A stretch of DNA of 61,131 nucleotides, from NCBI GenBank assembly GCA_018061065.1, contig JAGOUV010000007.1, positions 14,322-75,452 on the forward strand. The letters are read 5' to 3'. The DNA is from Candidatus Altimarinota bacterium. Its GTDB lineage: Bacteria > Patescibacteriota > Gracilibacteria > UBA1369 > UM-FILTER-53-11. Made by a program: the position numbers and the translations under genes. The notes under the pieces were generated by a model. The model worked only from the letters and a program-made list of their open reading frames with translations, did no database searches and had not been told where the DNA came from. Within the stretch, counting starts at the first letter, position 1. Each line of letters starts with the position of its first letter. This document shows positions 24,837-32,748 of the stretch, one piece after another.

Positions 24837-25877
24837 TTATTTTTGCTGTGCGCCCGTTTCTTTTGTTTCCTTTGCAGCCAGCTGTCCACACGCCGCACTA
24901 ATATCCTGCCCGAGCGACACACGCACCGTCACCGGAACATCATACGACTCCACGATCTGACGGAAGGTATCAATGCGCGATTTTCCGGCATTTGAAAAAC
25001 CCAAATACGTTTCATTATACGGAATCAGATTCACGTGACACAGCTGACCCTTAATTAACTGTGCGAGCTGCTGCGCAATTTCCGGCGAGTCATTAATATT
25101 TTTCAGCATCACATACTCATAGGAAACACGACGCTTGGTCGTCTCCATATACAGCTGAAGTGTCGCCATTAATTCGTCCAATTTATACGCTTTGGCAATC
25201 GGCATAAAAGACTCACGCAAGGCTTGATTAGGAGCGTGTAGACTTACCGCAAGATTTATCTGCAACGGCTCTTTCATAAATTTTTTAATTCCGGGAACCA
25301 CGCCCGATGTAGAGACCGTGATGTGACGCGCCGCAATGTGCAGACAGTCAGGATCATTGAACGTGCGAATCGCGGTCATGACATTATCGTAGTTGAGCAT
25401 TGGCTCACCCATGCCCATAAAAACAATATGATCGACACGCGTATTTTCTTTTTTTAGGAGCTGGTCGAAGTATAAAACTTGATCAGAAATTTCTTCCGCG
25501 GTGAGGTTGCGTTTAAAACCCATAGTTCCCGTGGAGCAGAATGAACACTTCAAACCGCAGCCTACCTGACTTGATATACACACAGAATTGCGACCATCAG
25601 AAAAGCGCATGAGCACGCCCTCTATGAGCGCACCATCGGGAAGTTTAAATAATGTTTTGACTGTATTCCCCAGTGGAGATTTCACCTCACGCTCGACGGT
25701 GAAACAAAAAATCGGGGCTCGTTCTGTAAAAATTTCGCGCACTTCTTTTGGCAAAACTGCTATATCCGCATAGCTATTTTTTCCCTCTTTATAAATCGCC
25801 TGAAGCACCTGTTTGGCACGAAAGGTGGGTACGCCGAGTTCTTTACAAAGTTCAATTAAGTTATCTTTTGACTTCAT
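24837..25877 (-). CDS. rlmN: 23S rRNA/tRNA (adenine-C2)-methyltransferase, radical SAM
   Basis: Methylates A2503 of 23S rRNA and A37 of some tRNAs. The radical-SAM cluster motif is CGLKCSFC (Cys107, Cys111, Cys114), followed by MGMGEPMLNYDNV (SAM-binding GGE-type) and STSGVVPGI. The C-terminal catalytic cysteine is in DISAACGQL, where the usual neighbour is also present. The N-terminal RlmN accessory domain starts LCKELGVPTFRAKQVLQAIY. 346 residues, full length. Convergent with the OPT gene. Confidence 0.96.
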   Translation of the reverse strand: MKSKDNLIELCKELGVPTFRAKQVLQAIYKEGKNSYADIAVLPKEVREIFTERAPIFCFTVEREVKSPLGNTVKTLFKLPDGALIEGVLMRFSDGRNSVCISSQVGCGLKCSFCSTGTMGFKRNLTAEEISDQVLYFDQLLKKENTRVDHIVFMGMGEPMLNYDNVMTAIRTFNDPDCLHIAARHITVSTSGVVPGIKKFMKEPLQINLAVSLHAPNQALRESFMPIAKAYKLDELMATLQLYMETTKRRVSYEYVMLKNINDSPEIAQQLAQLIKGQLCHVNLIPYNETYLGFSNAGKSRIDTFRQIVESYDVPVTVRVSLGQDISAACGQLAAKETKETGAQQK

Positions 25878-25966
25878 ATTTCTACATTGTCACGTATTTA
25901 TAACAACTAATTCCGGCTTATTTAAAGCGTAAAACCGATTACCCGCCCACTGACTGTGGTTGTTTT

Positions 25967-25994
25967 TTGACAATTGCCCACAATTCAATAAAAT
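25967..25994 (+). promoter_or_regulatory. sigma-70-type promoter of the OmpR-like regulator gene
   Basis: A perfect TTGACA at 25967-25972, 16 nt, then TAAAAT at 25989-25994. Transcription should start near 26001, giving a leader of about 54 nt before ATG 26055, longer than for most genes here. The leader ends in a C-rich run (CACCCCTCTC), not a Shine-Dalgarno sequence. Confidence 0.7.
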
Positions 25995-26054
25995 AAAAGT
26001 CTTCACGTAAAAAAATTTGTATCACGTTACACACTTCTTAACAACACCCCTCTC

Positions 26055-26726
26055 ATGGAGGCCGTTCTCATTCACCCACCAAAGAAAAACGTTGAATCGA
26101 TACAAACAATGCTTTCGGGGGAAAATATTTTTGCTCACAGCATTTCTCACGAAAAACTACGCAATGAGTTTCAGCAGTTTACGGGAGCGGCTGCATTTCT
26201 CGTTTTTGCTGAAGAAAATTTGAATGATGCACTCAAGAGCATACAATTTTTGTCTGATCGTCAACCCCAGGCAAGTATTTTTCTTTTGGATGCGAATAGC
26301 TCCCCTGCTCGAGCCAAGTTGTGCAACATGTACACGTGTACGTATTTAGATCTCACCCATAAACAGTTGGTGGGCTCGTCGATTCGTAAACAATTATATA
26401 GAGACGCGCAGCTGCGTACGGTTCAGAAATATATTCGCGCATACAATGTCTACGTTGATTTACAGCGACGTTTAGTGAAGCGTGACGACAAAGTAATTTT
26501 TCTCCGCAATAAGGAATTTTCATTATTGGAATATTTCATTTTAAACAAAGGGAAGCTTCTGCAGCGCAGCACGATTCTAGAGCAGGTCTGGGATCGCAAT
26601 GCGAACTTTGGCAGCAATACCCTAGATGTTCACGTTAACCGCCTCCGCCGCAAGCTCGATGGGCCTTTTAAGACCAAACTGATTCATACGGTGCACTGTA
26701 TTGGGTATCGATTTGATAAGGAGTAG
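26055..26726 (+). CDS. OmpR/PhoB-type winged-helix regulator with degenerate receiver domain
   Basis: The C-terminal ~100 residues are a clear OmpR-type DNA-binding domain: KEFSLLEYFILNKGKLLQRSTILEQVW, NTLDVHVNRLRRKLDG and LIHTVHCIGYRF. The N-terminal ~115 residues have the length and strand/helix alternation of a receiver domain but lack the acidic pair, the phospho-accepting Asp and the conserved Lys. It should therefore not be controlled by a histidine kinase in the usual way; no kinase gene is nearby. It may bind a ligand or respond to dimerisation. The target genes are unknown. 223 residues. Confidence 0.85.
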   Translation: MEAVLIHPPKKNVESIQTMLSGENIFAHSISHEKLRNEFQQFTGAAAFLVFAEENLNDALKSIQFLSDRQPQASIFLLDANSSPARAKLCNMYTCTYLDLTHKQLVGSSIRKQLYRDAQLRTVQKYIRAYNVYVDLQRRLVKRDDKVIFLRNKEFSLLEYFILNKGKLLQRSTILEQVWDRNANFGSNTLDVHVNRLRRKLDGPFKTKLIHTVHCIGYRFDKE

Positions 26727-26729
26727 AAT
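26701..26729 (+). promoter_or_regulatory. candidate promoter of the M24 peptidase gene, leaderless
   Basis: TTGGGT (26701-26706), 17 nt, TAGAAT (26724-26729), which ends 6 nt before ATG 26736. The promoter overlaps the end of the upstream regulator gene. Confidence 0.5.
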
Positions 26730-26735
26730 GGGCGC

Positions 26736-27761
26736 ATGTTTCAGCTTATTACGAATCGCGCGAATATCGCCTACCTCACCGGATTTACCGGAACTGCCGG
26801 CTGGGTGGTGACGGGACCAAACATGAAGGCGCTCTTTACCGATGCGCGGTATCACATCGTGGCAAAAAAGGTTTTGCCTAAAGGCTGGAAGGTCGTTGAT
26901 ACGACCAAGGGATTTGGTGTGGCGTGGCAGGAGTTTGTGAAGAAAAATAGAGTGAGAAGCTGTGAGATAGAGGGCGCAGATATGACACATGCTTTTTTTC
27001 TCTCATTGAAAAAACTTACACCTAAGGTGAAATTTTCAGACGCGGGAAAGAAGATATCAAGCCTACGCATGGTGAAGTTGCCGCATGAAATCGCCGCTAT
27101 TAAAAAGGCTCAAGAGATTACCGATCGCATTTATGTAGAGCTGCAGAAGTATCTAAAAATTGGCGTGAAAGAAAGTGATATTGCCTGGAAGGTTGAGGTG
27201 CTCGCGAGGGAGTATGGAGCGCAGGATATCTCATTTCCTCCGATCATCGCCTTTGGCGAAAATAGCGCAGCTCCCCATCATAACTCTGGTCCACGAAAGT
27301 TAAAAAAGGGAGATGTGATTCTCATTGATATGGGCGTTTTGTATAACAATTATTGTTCGGATATGACACGCATGTACTTCACTGCCCCGCCGACCAACGA
27401 GCAGCGAACGGTCTATGAGACGGTGCGTGCAGCGCAGGAAAAAGCTGAGGGTTTTGTGAAGGCGGGCATCAAAGGAGCCGCCGCAGACAAGGTCGCGCGT
27501 GATCACATTACCGCAGCAGGATACGGAAAATACTTTGGCCACTCACTGGGTCACGGCATTGGCTTAGAGGTCCACGAGCTACCCAATCTATCTTCTCGCT
27601 ACACTGAAAAAATCCCCGAGGGCACGATCGTCACCGTAGAGCCCGGTATCTATCTAGAAGGCAAATTTGGCGTGCGCTTGGAGGATATGGTGCTAGTGAC
27701 AAAGATAGGCGTGAAGAATCTCACGGGGAGTAGTAAGCATATACAGGTAATTGACATATAG
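26736..27761 (+). CDS. Xaa-Pro aminopeptidase-like M24B metallopeptidase
   Basis: Pita-bread-fold peptidase that releases an N-terminal residue before proline, or cleaves Xaa-Pro dipeptides. The N-terminal creatinase-like domain (about residues 1-115) precedes the catalytic domain. Metal ligands are seen in ILIDMGVLYNNYCSDMTR (two Asp), GHSLGHGIGLEVHE (His), TVEPGIYL (Glu) and GVRLEDMVLV (Glu). 341 residues, a PepQ-like size. Its start is 9 nt after the regulator's stop. Confidence 0.92.
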   Translation: MFQLITNRANIAYLTGFTGTAGWVVTGPNMKALFTDARYHIVAKKVLPKGWKVVDTTKGFGVAWQEFVKKNRVRSCEIEGADMTHAFFLSLKKLTPKVKFSDAGKKISSLRMVKLPHEIAAIKKAQEITDRIYVELQKYLKIGVKESDIAWKVEVLAREYGAQDISFPPIIAFGENSAAPHHNSGPRKLKKGDVILIDMGVLYNNYCSDMTRMYFTAPPTNEQRTVYETVRAAQEKAEGFVKAGIKGAAADKVARDHITAAGYGKYFGHSLGHGIGLEVHELPNLSSRYTEKIPEGTIVTVEPGIYLEGKFGVRLEDMVLVTKIGVKNLTGSSKHIQVIDI

Positions 27762-27810
27762 TAAAATTACTGTATTATAGCGGTAGGACATTTTAAAATC
27801 ATAAAATTTT

Positions 27811-28068
27811 ATGACTGAACAAGCAGCTACCATTACAGTTTCGTCCGAAGAAATAGACCAGCTGGAGAGAGATGGAAATGTTGTTTTGCCAAATATAAGT
27901 CTTTTTCCTGATGCAAAAGTAGGCGAAAGGATTAAATTGATTGCTGCCAATGAGGGCAGCAGTTTGAGAGAAGTTATAGGAGTCATTGATGGTATCACCT
28001 CAGATGGTAAACATTCTTTCTATCGGGGTAATCCTTCCTCTGAAGTAAAAGTAAAATTAGCGAGTTAG
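27811..28068 (+). CDS. hypothetical protein, 85 residues
   Basis: A small acidic protein with an N-terminal helix (SSEEIDQLERDG) and a strand-rich core (NVVLPNISLFPDAKVGERIKL), ending in a probable beta segment (EVKVKLAS). The size and pattern suggest a small beta-barrel, but I do not recognise the family. A TATTAT-like box lies about 36 nt upstream of the ATG; the gene has an A/T-rich leader and no ribosome binding site. Confidence 0.55.
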   Translation: MTEQAATITVSSEEIDQLERDGNVVLPNISLFPDAKVGERIKLIAANEGSSLREVIGVIDGITSDGKHSFYRGNPSSEVKVKLAS

Positions 28069-28098
28069 TTATATAGAGCTACTGAATTTATAACTGTA

Positions 28099-28127
28099 CT
28101 GACTCCCCCCTCCCAACCCTGTATAAT
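28099..28127 (+). promoter_or_regulatory. glmS promoter, leaderless
   Basis: CTGACT (28099-28104), 17 nt, TATAAT (28122-28127), then 6 nt (GCCCCC) and ATG 28134. No room for a ribosome binding site or for a glmS ribozyme. Confidence 0.65.
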
Positions 28128-28133
28128 GCCCCC

Positions 28134-29942
28134 ATGTGTGGAATTATTGCCTATAGGGGAAGCCGAAGTGATGCGGGAAGCCTGGTGCTCAACGGACTCA
28201 AGAAGCTGGAGTATCGCGGATATGACTCGTGGGGTGTTGCCGTGCGTGATCCACAGAGTGGCGTGATTACCGTTAAGAAGAAGACGGGAAAAATTGGCGA
28301 GCTCAATATTAAGTCGCTCAAATTACCAAGCGGCACGATGGCCATGGCGCACTCACGCTGGGCTACACACGGTGGCGTGACGGAGAAAAATGCCCATCCT
28401 CACAGTGGCTGCTATGGAGATTTGGTAATCATTCACAACGGCATCATTGAGAATTTTTTGGCGCTCAAGAAAAAGCTAAAGAAAAATGGTCATACTTTTG
28501 TTTCCGATACGGACACCGAGGTCGCGGCGCATTTGATTGAGGAGTGTGTGGATAAGATGAAGAAGAAAAATACGCTGACTCCCGAGCAGTTCACCGCAGG
28601 TGTGCAGAAGGCGCTCAAGCAGCTCGATGGTCGCTATGCATTTTTGGTTATGTCTAAGTCATCATCCGTGATTGTGGCGGCTCGCCGAGGCTCGCCGCTC
28701 ATCATTGGCAAAGGCGAAAACGGTGAATACTTTATAGCCTCTGATATTCCGGCATTTCTGGAGTTCACCAACAAAGTAATTTACCTCGATGATGAAGAAA
28801 TGGTGACGATCGATGACACGGGCCATCATGTGGTTTCAATAAATACCGGCAAGCCCATTACCAAACGCATTATCGAAATCTCATGGAAGTCAGACGAAGC
28901 GGAAAAGGGAGAGTTTAAGCACTTTATGATCAAGGAAATCATGGAGCAAAAGATGACGATTCATCGCGCAATCAATCAAAAAGATGAATTGATAAAGGCG
29001 GCCACTAAGCATATTGAGAAAGCCTTTGGAACGTACCTTGTAGGATGTGGAACGGCGGGAAAAGTGTGTATGATCGCCAGTTATTTGTTTGCAAAAATTG
29101 CGCACAAGCATGTGAATGTGGAATTTGGTTCTGAGTTTGCAAATTTTCAGCATTTTATTCAGAAAAAAAGTTTAGTTATTGCGGTATCACAGAGTGGAGA
29201 GACGGCTGACACGCTTGAGGCAATGGAGATCGCGGAGAAAAAAGGTGCAACGCTCATGTGTGTGGTAAATGTTGAGGGCTCCAGCATGGATCGCATGTCT
29301 GATGTTTCAGTATATTTAAAAGTTGGCCCGGAAAAAGCAGTGGCTTCTACAAAAGCTACCACCGCACAAATTGCGATTCTCACGCTTATTGCCTACGCAT
29401 GTGCAGGCAAATTACCCGAAGGTAAAAAACTACTCATAGAAACGGCCTCACAAATTAACGACATGTTAAATCCTCGTTATGAGGATCACATCCGTGAGCT
29501 GGCCAAGAAAATTAAGAATGTGGAGAGCATGTATGTGATTGGACGTGGATTAAACTATCCGATTGCGCTTGAGGCGGCGATCAAATTGCAGGAAGTGTCG
29601 TATATTCATGCCGAGGGATTTGCGGGCGGCGAGCTCAAGCATGGACCAATTGCGCTCATAAGTAAGGGCACGCCGTGTATTGCGATCGTGGCGAACGACG
29701 ACACGCGTATGAGCATGCTTTCAAATGCGATGGAGGTGAAGTCTCGTGGTGGTTTTATTATCGGTATCAGTCCTAAGCGCGAGGAGGTCTTTGACTACTG
29801 GATTCGAGTACCAGATGCGGGTGATGCCTCCCCTATTGTAAATATCATTCCCGTGCAGATGCTCGCCTATCATTTGGCACTACTGCGCAAAAACGATCCG
29901 GACATGCCTCGTAACCTGGCAAAAAGCGTTACCGTTAAGTAA
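28134..29942 (+). CDS. glmS: glutamine--fructose-6-phosphate aminotransferase (isomerizing)
   Basis: Makes glucosamine-6-phosphate from fructose-6-phosphate and glutamine, the entry to peptidoglycan and amino-sugar synthesis. The N-terminal Ntn-type glutaminase starts MCGIIAYRG with the catalytic Cys, and has EYRGYDSWG, HSRWATHGGVTEKNAHPH and HNGIIEN. Two SIS isomerase domains follow, with VSQSGETADTLEAM, STKATTAQI and a C-terminal LAKSVTVK. 602 residues, full length. The leaderless promoter rules out a long 5' riboswitch or ribozyme of the kind that controls glmS in Bacillota. Confidence 0.97.
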   Translation: MCGIIAYRGSRSDAGSLVLNGLKKLEYRGYDSWGVAVRDPQSGVITVKKKTGKIGELNIKSLKLPSGTMAMAHSRWATHGGVTEKNAHPHSGCYGDLVIIHNGIIENFLALKKKLKKNGHTFVSDTDTEVAAHLIEECVDKMKKKNTLTPEQFTAGVQKALKQLDGRYAFLVMSKSSSVIVAARRGSPLIIGKGENGEYFIASDIPAFLEFTNKVIYLDDEEMVTIDDTGHHVVSINTGKPITKRIIEISWKSDEAEKGEFKHFMIKEIMEQKMTIHRAINQKDELIKAATKHIEKAFGTYLVGCGTAGKVCMIASYLFAKIAHKHVNVEFGSEFANFQHFIQKKSLVIAVSQSGETADTLEAMEIAEKKGATLMCVVNVEGSSMDRMSDVSVYLKVGPEKAVASTKATTAQIAILTLIAYACAGKLPEGKKLLIETASQINDMLNPRYEDHIRELAKKIKNVESMYVIGRGLNYPIALEAAIKLQEVSYIHAEGFAGGELKHGPIALISKGTPCIAIVANDDTRMSMLSNAMEVKSRGGFIIGISPKREEVFDYWIRVPDAGDASPIVNIIPVQMLAYHLALLRKNDPDMPRNLAKSVTVK

Positions 29943-29955
29943 AAAGTGGCTTTTT
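29941..29955 (+). terminator. possible short terminator after glmS
   Basis: AAAAAGTGGCTTTTT forms a small 6-bp stem with a 3-nt loop immediately after the glmS stop. It is A/T-rich and weak. Confidence 0.25.
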
Positions 29956-29959
29956 GTGC

Positions 29960-29965
29960 TATAAT
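29960..29965 (+). promoter_or_regulatory. extended -10 promoter of the 106-residue protein gene
   Basis: TGCTATAAT (29957-29965) is a perfect extended -10 element. The ATG at 29991 is 25 nt downstream, so this transcript does have a leader (A-rich, no Shine-Dalgarno). Confidence 0.6.
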
Positions 29966-29990
29966 ATAAGCAACACTAAAACAAATTTTT

Positions 29991-30311
29991 ATGACCTGGC
30001 AGGAAGAATATCAACAGATCATTACCGGACAACGCGAGTATTTGCTTGGCCTACAAAAAACATTTCATGAGAAGTGTGAGGAAGCTAAGAAAACGGCGCA
30101 GGATAAAATTGCAGCACTCCCCGATGATGACACGCAAGGTCGCGAGGAGATTTTGAAACAGGAAAAAAGCATATTGGACGGTGCATTAAAAGAACTCAAG
30201 GAAACAATTGCCCTCTCTACACGCGCTACGATGAAGAAATTAGAGGTAGTCGTACGCAAACAAGAGGAAGAGACCATCACACACTTGGAAGAAGAACTAG
30301 CTCTTCTATAA
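29991..30311 (+). CDS. small coiled-coil protein, unknown function
   Basis: 106 residues, highly charged and almost entirely helical, with heptad-like spacing in the second half (ILKQEKSILDGALKELKETI, then MKKLEVVVRKQEEE). It ends 7 nt before pyk. There is no enzymatic motif; perhaps a scaffold or cell-shape accessory, but that is a guess. Confidence 0.6.
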   Translation: MTWQEEYQQIITGQREYLLGLQKTFHEKCEEAKKTAQDKIAALPDDDTQGREEILKQEKSILDGALKELKETIALSTRATMKKLEVVVRKQEEETITHLEEELALL

Positions 30312-30312
30312 T
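30285..30312 (+). promoter_or_regulatory. pyk promoter, leaderless, overlapping the upstream gene
   Basis: TTGGAA (30285-30290), 16 nt, TATAAT (30307-30312), then 6 nt (GAACTT) and ATG 30319. The TATAAT contains the stop codon of the coiled-coil gene. Confidence 0.65.
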
Positions 30313-30318
30313 GAACTT

Positions 30319-31728
30319 ATGAACGCATACAACAGAACAAAAATTATCTGCACGATTGGCCCTTCTTCTGAGACTAAACAGGTTCTCAAAAAAATGGTGC
30401 AAGCAGGTATGGACGCAGTGCGTCTGAATTTTTCACATGGAACGTACGATCAGTTCGCCTCAATTATTAAAATTATTCGTCAGATTTCAAAAGAAGAGGG
30501 TCGCGAAATTGGTATAATTCAAGATTTACAAGGACCCAAGATTCGCATTGGTGATTTGCCTAAAGCAGGTGTGCCCGTAAAGGAAGGCGATACGGTTATT
30601 TTGTCTATTGTTAAGGCTCCAGGCACGATTCCGGTGCAATATAAATTCCTTCCGCACGATGTAAAAAAAGATGATCTGATTTTGATTGCCGATGGATTGA
30701 TTGAGTTACAGGTACTTGAAGTAAACAAAGCTAAGACCCAGATTACATGTAAGACTACCGTAGGTGGATTGATCGAGGCACATAAGGGAATTAATGTTCC
30801 CACGGCTTCTATCAATGCTCCTGCACTTACAAAAAAAGATAAGGAAGATGTGGTTTTTGGTGCAAAGGCGGGCGTGGATTATGTTGCTCTGTCTTTTGTG
30901 CGCGATGTGGGTGACATTCACGAGCTGCGCGGCATATTGCGCAAACTCAAATCAACTGCGGATATTATTGCCAAGATCGAGCGGCATGAAGCGCTGAATA
31001 ATCTAGATGAAATTGTAAAAGCTTCTGATGCCATTATGATTGCGCGTGGAGATTTGGGCGTGGAGATCCCCGCTGAACAGGTGCCGATCGTTCAGAAAAA
31101 ACTCATTCATGTGTGTAATACCTATGGTAAACCCGTGATCGTAGCTACTCATATGTTGGCTTCCATGGTGGATAATCCTCGTGCAACCCGTGCGGAAATT
31201 TCCGATGCGGCCAATGCGATTTTTGATCATGCAGATGCGGTGATGCTTTCAAATGAAACAGCGGTGGGGAAATATCCAGTAGAGGCGACGCGAACCTTAC
31301 AAAAAGTGGCAACTGCGGTAGAGGAAGATTTGAAAAAACATAAAGAGTTATTGCGTTTGCGACGTCCTGAAGAAATGCCGATCACGAATGCCACATGTCT
31401 CAATGCAACTAAGCTCGCTCAAGATATTAATGCGGCGTACATCGTGGCGCTCACGCGCAGCGGCTATACCGCACGAGAGATGGCAAAATACCGTCCGTTT
31501 ATTCCGATTGTGGTCTTCAGCTCTGATATAAATGTCGCGCGAAAAGTAAGTATCGTATGGGGCGTAGAGCACTGCGTAGTGGAGTGGATTGATTTGAAAG
31601 AACCTCTGACACAGGTCAAAAAACGCTTGAAAGAAATGAAGCTCATCAAGAGCGGCGATGAAATTGTGATTTGTAATGCGGGATTTGGTCGCAGAGAAAA
31701 ACTTATTACTACAACAACTGTTGAATAA
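30319..31728 (+). CDS. pyk: pyruvate kinase
   Basis: Last glycolytic step, making ATP and pyruvate from phosphoenolpyruvate. Blocks: TKIICTIGPSSE, AVRLNFSHGTYD, QDLQGPKIRIG, the catalytic IIAKIERHEAL, MIARGDLGVEIPAEQVP, and ATHMLASMVDNPRATRAE. The B domain (about residues 70-165) is present and the C-terminal domain (about 345-469) is complete. 469 residues. No extra PEP-utiliser domain. Confidence 0.97.
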   Translation: MNAYNRTKIICTIGPSSETKQVLKKMVQAGMDAVRLNFSHGTYDQFASIIKIIRQISKEEGREIGIIQDLQGPKIRIGDLPKAGVPVKEGDTVILSIVKAPGTIPVQYKFLPHDVKKDDLILIADGLIELQVLEVNKAKTQITCKTTVGGLIEAHKGINVPTASINAPALTKKDKEDVVFGAKAGVDYVALSFVRDVGDIHELRGILRKLKSTADIIAKIERHEALNNLDEIVKASDAIMIARGDLGVEIPAEQVPIVQKKLIHVCNTYGKPVIVATHMLASMVDNPRATRAEISDAANAIFDHADAVMLSNETAVGKYPVEATRTLQKVATAVEEDLKKHKELLRLRRPEEMPITNATCLNATKLAQDINAAYIVALTRSGYTAREMAKYRPFIPIVVFSSDINVARKVSIVWGVEHCVVEWIDLKEPLTQVKKRLKEMKLIKSGDEIVICNAGFGRREKLITTTTVE

Positions 31729-31736
31729 ATTGCGCA

Positions 31737-32246
31737 ATGAATCCCCTTCTCATCCAACTCATTGGTGGCGTGGGCGTGCTGTTTTTAACCCTTTCTTTTC
31801 AGAAAAATAAGCGTTCTTTTACGTTGATGTCACAGCTGGCGGGCTCGTGTTTCTTCCTTATTCATTTTGTTTTATTAGGCGGCTGGACGGGTGTGGGAAT
31901 GAATGTAATTGCTGCTCTGCGCAGTTATATTTTTAATCTTCGTGAAAAGAAATCCTGGGCAAAAAATGACATGACTATGTACGTCTTTGTAGCCCTATTT
32001 TGGATTGCGGGAGCGGTGACGTGGCAAGGCTACCTTAGTATTTTTCCCGTGTATGCGATGACGCTCGAATGTTTTGCACTCTGGGCAGATACACCCAAGA
32101 AAATGCGTCGTATTTACCTTTTTGCACGCCCTGGCTGGATTGTATACGACTTTATGATGGGCTCGTATGCGGGATTGCTCTCTGAAGTGACGATTATTAC
32201 GTCATTGATTGTGGCGGTATTCCGTTTTGATCGAAAGAAAAAATAG
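31737..32246 (+). CDS. YgjV-family inner membrane protein
   Basis: 169 residues with five to six membrane helices. The start LIQLIGGVGVLFLTLSFQKNKR and the central LLGGWTGVGMNVIAALRSYIF are typical of the YgjV/Imp-YgjV family (PF10688-like). The function of this family is unknown. It follows pyk by 8 nt and is probably cotranscribed. Confidence 0.75.
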   Translation: MNPLLIQLIGGVGVLFLTLSFQKNKRSFTLMSQLAGSCFFLIHFVLLGGWTGVGMNVIAALRSYIFNLREKKSWAKNDMTMYVFVALFWIAGAVTWQGYLSIFPVYAMTLECFALWADTPKKMRRIYLFARPGWIVYDFMMGSYAGLLSEVTIITSLIVAVFRFDRKKK

Positions 32247-32261
32247 TTTTACGCTCTACTG

Positions 32262-32267
32262 TATACT
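32262..32267 (+). promoter_or_regulatory. -10 box of ruvC, leaderless
   Basis: TATACT (32262-32267), then 6 nt (GTTTCC) and ATG 32274. No convincing -35 box. Confidence 0.5.
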
Positions 32268-32273
32268 GTTTCC

Positions 32274-32741
32274 ATGCGTGTCATAGGCATTGATCCTGGT
32301 ATTGAAAAAGTGGGCTTCGCTATTGTCGATCATATAAAAGGAAAGACGACGGTTTTGGATTGTGGCTGTATTAAAACGTCCAAGACGCTTTCGACTCCGG
32401 AACGCTTGGTGCAAATCGCGGAGGATTTGGAGGAAATTATTGCCCAGTGGCAGCCAAAAGCGGCAGGAATTGAGGAGCTCTTTTTCTCGAAAAATGTGAA
32501 GACGGCACTGACGGTGGCACATGCACGCGGAGTGATCGTGAGTGTTTTGGCAAAATCGAAAATGAAAATAGTTGAGCTTAATCCGCGCACGGTAAAAAAC
32601 GCCATGACGGGCGATAGCAAGGCGAACAAAAAACAAATGCAGAAAATGCTACAATACACGACAGGAATTCGCCTCAAGAATGATGACACGATTGATGCGG
32701 TGTGCATAGCACTGTGCTTGACTCCTACTATGCTTACATAA
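32274..32741 (+). CDS. ruvC: Holliday junction resolvase RuvC
   Basis: Cuts Holliday junctions after RuvAB branch migration. The RNase-H-like fold keeps all catalytic acids: Asp7 (GIDPG), Glu67 (GIEELFF), Asp138 and Asp141 (NDDTIDAV). The basic DNA-binding segment PRTVKNAMTGDSKANKKQM is conserved. 155 residues, normal. It is followed after 7 nt by a TPR protein. ruvA and ruvB are not in the window. Confidence 0.95.
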   Translation: MRVIGIDPGIEKVGFAIVDHIKGKTTVLDCGCIKTSKTLSTPERLVQIAEDLEEIIAQWQPKAAGIEELFFSKNVKTALTVAHARGVIVSVLAKSKMKIVELNPRTVKNAMTGDSKANKKQMQKMLQYTTGIRLKNDDTIDAVCIALCLTPTMLT

Positions 32742-32748
32742 GCCCTAC

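Noticed and set aside
28069-28133. glmS ribozyme
   Set aside because: The gap before glmS is only 65 nt, contains its promoter, and the -10 box is 6 nt from the ATG, so no ribozyme could be transcribed.
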